Positions 61,008-64,000 of a stretch of DNA of 64,000 nt are shown here, piece after piece. The translations under genes and the position numbers were made by a program. Source of the stretch: CAYYYG01 sp964591375 (GTDB lineage Bacteria; Patescibacteriota; Microgenomatia; UBA1406; GWC2-37-13); NCBI GenBank assembly GCA_964591375.1, contig CAZQAU010000002.1, forward strand, positions 1-64,000. The letters are read 5' to 3'. Below the pieces are notes generated by a model, which was given only the letters and a program-made list of their open reading frames with translations, was not told the origin of the DNA and ran no database searches. Every line of letters starts with the position of its first letter. Positions within the stretch are counted from its first letter, which is position 1.

Positions 61008-62201
61008 CTAAAAATTCTGTTGTTGGATGTCCTCTACTACCCCTTGATCAACTATACTGGTTATAATTTGTGCATTTGGGAGTCTTAAAAAGTCATGAAT
61101 CAAAGGACGTCTTTTCAGATGTTCTAAGGCTGCATTACCGATTTCAGGATGTCGGGTTTCAAGGATTAAAGTCCGCAGGCTATTAAACCCTTTATCTGGC
61201 TGATCTGCATTCGCAACTGCATTTCCAAGCGCGTATTCAGCTTGACGAATTGCCAAATTTATTGCCCAGTCATTCACCTGAACTCCCTGATTTGGAGTAT
61301 GCATGCGAGGCATCCGGACACTAAAAACAGAATTAGGTCCACCAAAATGTGCAGGATAAGTAATACTCTTAGGTCGAGCATCTTCAGTAATAACTACAGC
61401 CGATGGATTCTGTACTTTATTCCATACGGAAAGATCACCATACATAGCATTATAAGCTTTCATTTGCGTTTGCTGCTGTTCCATTATTTGGGCGTAAAAT
61501 TCTGGTAAGTCGCCCATGTCCAGTTTAGGAACGCCAGCTTCATATAATACTCTTGGGTCATATCCTTCAGGTGTATTTGCTCTAATCATCTGAGCCCATG
61601 GCAGGGCTAACTGAATACTATGTTTGCCTCTTTCCCTGTTAAAGACCGCGATTATATTTGTTTCCCCTGTTAAATGATCCTGTGCTCCAGCGAGCACTAT
61701 CTTTTCGGTTAAATCAGAAAGTTGTCCCGCTGTATACAATGCATTGACTATCGGGTCCTCATGGGTTACAAACTCTCTCACATAACCGGCAACATCATCG
61801 GAACCTATGCTTCTTCTTTCTTCTTCTGACATTTTCGCTTTTTCATCTTGCCCCCCACAACCACGCGGTCTTACACCTGGTATTGCTGTAGATCCATCGT
61901 AGTGTGCAACTACTAAAGCTCCCTGACTTTGTTCCACAAGAGGCAAATATGGTCCCTGTATACCTCCGGCAGCTATGGCACTCACATAGAAAGCACCTTT
62001 GGGTACCATTACCCGTGCATCAGAACAACGTTTGATAGTAATTAATCTCCCCGTATCATGTAATTCTTCCCAACGTGCTAAACCTTCATATGCAGCTAAA
62101 GAATGATTATCTGACCAAAGACCTTCTGGTGTAATTATTCTATGCTCTTTCTTTGGCTGGTGTTCTGAAGACTGTTGCTGATTTCTTTCTGCCGCTGCCA
62201 T
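61008..62201 (-). CDS. Protein with two beta-carbonic-anhydrase-like domains, second degenerate
   Basis: 397 aa. Residues about 40-195 resemble a beta-carbonic anhydrase: KRCSDARV (C59, D61, R63), SAIAAGG in place of the RNAGG strand, VVAH (H100) and GCGG (C115). In canonical enzymes the His and second Cys are two residues apart; here about 14 residues lie between. Residues about 255-390 look like a second copy: VVITEDARP replaces the CxDAR Cys with Glu, and FSVRMPR and LILETRHPEIG take the later positions without ligands. Activity is uncertain. Starts without a Shine-Dalgarno sequence; probably paired with the upstream large gene. Confidence 0.55.
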   Translation of the reverse strand: MAAAERNQQQSSEHQPKKEHRIITPEGLWSDNHSLAAYEGLARWEELHDTGRLITIKRCSDARVMVPKGAFYVSAIAAGGIQGPYLPLVEQSQGALVVAHYDGSTAIPGVRPRGCGGQDEKAKMSEEERRSIGSDDVAGYVREFVTHEDPIVNALYTAGQLSDLTEKIVLAGAQDHLTGETNIIAVFNRERGKHSIQLALPWAQMIRANTPEGYDPRVLYEAGVPKLDMGDLPEFYAQIMEQQQTQMKAYNAMYGDLSVWNKVQNPSAVVITEDARPKSITYPAHFGGPNSVFSVRMPRMHTPNQGVQVNDWAINLAIRQAEYALGNAVANADQPDKGFNSLRTLILETRHPEIGNAALEHLKRRPLIHDFLRLPNAQIITSIVDQGVVEDIQQQNF

Positions 62202-62266
62202 AGTATCGACGAATATAATTTAATCTACCTAAGCTGTCATTATACATTGTCTATAGGATACGTTCA

Positions 62267-62286
62267 ACAAGACATCGTCTTGTTTT
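62267..62286. repeat. Small hairpin between the two carbonic-anhydrase-like genes
   Basis: AACAAGAC and GTCTTGTT around an ATC loop, followed by T on the plus strand only. On the transcribed minus strand there is no T-run, so it is not a terminator for these genes. Confidence 0.4.
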
Positions 62287-62365
62287 AAAGATATGAAATA
62301 TGGAAAAAGAGATACTATAGAATAGTAATTTCTGAATATAGCAATATGAAGTTTACTGTTGTGGA

Positions 62366-64000
62366 CTATTTATCGTCCTGCTTATATTCCCGCTGAAATG
62401 CCCTTTGGACTGCTTTACTTGAATATGAGTCAGCTACTTTTGAAAGACTCTGCCTAAATTCCTTCAAACCATTACCTTTTTTTAGTGTACTAACACGAGT
62501 CTGAACAATATCACGAGAAGGAACGAGGACTACTTCTCCCTGTGAGTTAGCCGCAGGGGCAAAAAGTGGCAGGTTTCCCCGTTCGAAGCATATACCTAAA
62601 TTATCGAATGTCTTCAATACTGAAAGTGGCACCCGTGATATACCTCCTTCCAGTTTTCCGCGCACAATAACAAAGGGGATAATATCGCCAAACATATATG
62701 GCCACAATTTCAATGATTCATGTAAGACATTTTGAGCATAAATCGTTTCTTCAAAACTCATCCGTTCATGACTAGGCCGATCAGTGTCCATACGAAGTAA
62801 TGCAGGCACCGGTGCGCCTGTATGCCCAGGAATTGAATGTCCCAATACAGCATATTCAGTAAGTACATTTAATGCATTGACACCGGCAATTTCTCCCTGT
62901 CCTAGACCCAGATGTGGTAATGCACCTTCATCGGGATTACCGGTTTCCAAGTGTGTCTCCATATGCTTTCCTGGATCGTTCCCTTTTTCAAAAGTGTTGA
63001 GTAAAAAAACATAGGCAATAATATGAAACAAATCATGAATTAGGCGTCTTTGCATCGTTTCCATTAGTTCTTTGGAAACCTCCATTTGATTTGTTTTACC
63101 TAATGAACGAATAAAATGTTCGACTGCATTTTTAAGAGGTTGAGATTGTAAGGTTTTTGATTCATATATTCTCCATAAAACCTTAGTGACATTGAATAAA
63201 TCTTCCTGAACTAATACCCACTGCGTTTGTAGTTCTTGATAAGTCCGGCTTCCTCGCTTTATGGCACTATTTTCAAGCAGTTTGCAAATTTCTGGGAAAT
63301 ATGTTCGTAACGAAAATATTCTTCCTTCAGCAACAAGTTTTGCTAATATATCATCAGTAAAACCCCCACCTGCTAACACATCTTGATCTGTAAGTATATC
63401 AATGTTATCCAAGCCTGTAAAAATATTTAAATCTCTTTTGTCAACTAACTGAATAGGCATTTTAGTAGGAACGATAAATATTTCTCTCCGCAATGCCTGT
63501 CTTTTAGCAATCTTTTGTAAAACAGCAGCCAATCTGCCTTCATCTGTTATCGGTTGTGTGCCTGTGTTGGGTCGATGAGTATCCCAATATTTTTTAAGTA
63601 ATTCTAGTTTCACCAAAACTTCATTCTGTTCACCAGTAAACTCCGTTGCCAGTGCATCGGCATGTTTAAAATATTGATCAAAGTTGGGTATGAAATTACT
63701 CGGATTGTGGGTATTACTTAACATCTGTCCTACTCTTCCACAGCCTGTATGTACGACTATCCATTCTATTCTTCCATCAAGTGCATTTTGACGCTGCTCA
63801 TGAATAAGAGCTTTCTTCATAAATGTCGCGTCCATAACAAACTGATTTATAGATGCAATATATTGTTTGCTCGTGTTACCAGCGAGTGAACGACCCATAA
63901 CAGAATCTGGTGGATAATATGCAGTAACTAACCCTTGATCCACACATAACATGACTCCTTCCTGAATATCATATTCTGTATTGTTCCATAAAGCGATATC
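62366..64000 (-). CDS. Large protein with beta-carbonic-anhydrase-like N-terminal domain, partial
   Basis: The reading frame is open to the window's right edge, so the start lies outside; over 540 codons are seen. The first visible part carries VMLCVDQG, AGN and VVHTGCGRVG. Taking ATG 63952 as residue 1, these give C3, D5, H68 and C71, the zinc site with canonical H-x-x-C spacing. The Arg that pairs with the Asp in active enzymes is Gly here (CVDQG rather than CxDxR). The remaining 400 residues are soluble and helical and I do not recognise them. Same strand as the gene at 61008, with 164 bases between. Confidence 0.5.
   Translation of the reverse strand, partial: DIALWNNTEYDIQEGVMLCVDQGLVTAYYPPDSVMGRSLAGNTSKQYIASINQFVMDATFMKKALIHEQRQNALDGRIEWIVVHTGCGRVGQMLSNTHNPSNFIPNFDQYFKHADALATEFTGEQNEVLVKLELLKKYWDTHRPNTGTQPITDEGRLAAVLQKIAKRQALRREIFIVPTKMPIQLVDKRDLNIFTGLDNIDILTDQDVLAGGGFTDDILAKLVAEGRIFSLRTYFPEICKLLENSAIKRGSRTYQELQTQWVLVQEDLFNVTKVLWRIYESKTLQSQPLKNAVEHFIRSLGKTNQMEVSKELMETMQRRLIHDLFHIIAYVFLLNTFEKGNDPGKHMETHLETGNPDEGALPHLGLGQGEIAGVNALNVLTEYAVLGHSIPGHTGAPVPALLRMDTDRPSHERMSFEETIYAQNVLHESLKLWPYMFGDIIPFVIVRGKLEGGISRVPLSVLKTFDNLGICFERGNLPLFAPAANSQGEVVLVPSRDIVQTRVSTLKKGNGLKEFRQSLSKVADSYSSKAVQRAFQREYKQDDK

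Noticed and set aside
1..64000. CRISPR arrays and tRNA or rRNA genes
   Set aside because: No regularly spaced direct repeats, cas genes, cloverleaf sequences or rRNA segments were found by eye.

Overview
The window looks like a piece of a Candidate Phyla Radiation (Patescibacteria) genome, most like the Microgenomates branch. This is inferred from gene content, with no 16S in view. The DNA is AT-rich and gene-dense. The ribosomal protein cluster lacks rpmD (L30), a known CPR trait. Several proteins are compact (RecO without its C-terminal zinc module, 224-aa triosephosphate isomerase, MiaB without TRAM), and DUF4012, DUF2207 and Thr/Pro-stalk surface proteins are typical of that group. TGA acts as a stop (rpmJ, rpmG and the second SH3 gene end in it), which argues against the Gracilibacteria/SR1 code.

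Layout: 1-9000 holds envelope genes (VanW-like protein, aquaporin-like channel, acetyltransferase, membrane glycosyltransferase, DUF2207 protein, M50-like protease, bactofilin-like protein). 9021-12555 holds a UvrD-type helicase, tpiA and an LCP ligase. 12552-16563 is a minus-strand run: rpsT, pilN-like, pilO-like and surface proteins ending in LPRTG or LPTSG sorting-like signals. 16619-26000 holds glyS, recO, a DUF4012 protein and a surface-polysaccharide set (sugar transferase, manC, three glycosyltransferases). 26033-44637 is one long minus-strand ribosomal block from tuf to rpsI, with secY, rpmG, an adenylate kinase fusion, map, infA, rpmJ and rpoA. rpsS is displaced to between rpsN and rpsH. 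44844-47903 is a solitary AddA-like helicase-nuclease. 47900-52150 holds two related cassettes with conserved secondary structure, each carrying a GC-rich membrane-anchored SH3 protein, flanking a sortase-like protein interrupted by a 100-N scaffold gap. 52153-61001 is a plus-strand envelope and housekeeping run (GT2, GT39-like, glyA, wecA-like, miaB, rfbB) with a CofE-like gene on the other strand. 61008-64000 holds two large proteins with beta-carbonic-anhydrase-like signatures, the second cut by the window edge.

Translation signals are unusual. The starts I inspected mostly lack a Shine-Dalgarno sequence, and at least eight have a -10 box ending exactly six bases before ATG, which predicts leaderless mRNAs. 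The two SH3 cassettes are the opposite: good sigma70 promoters, long folded leaders and strong Shine-Dalgarno sequences buried in hairpins. Their stems differ in sequence but keep pairing between the copies, which I consider the most novel signal here.
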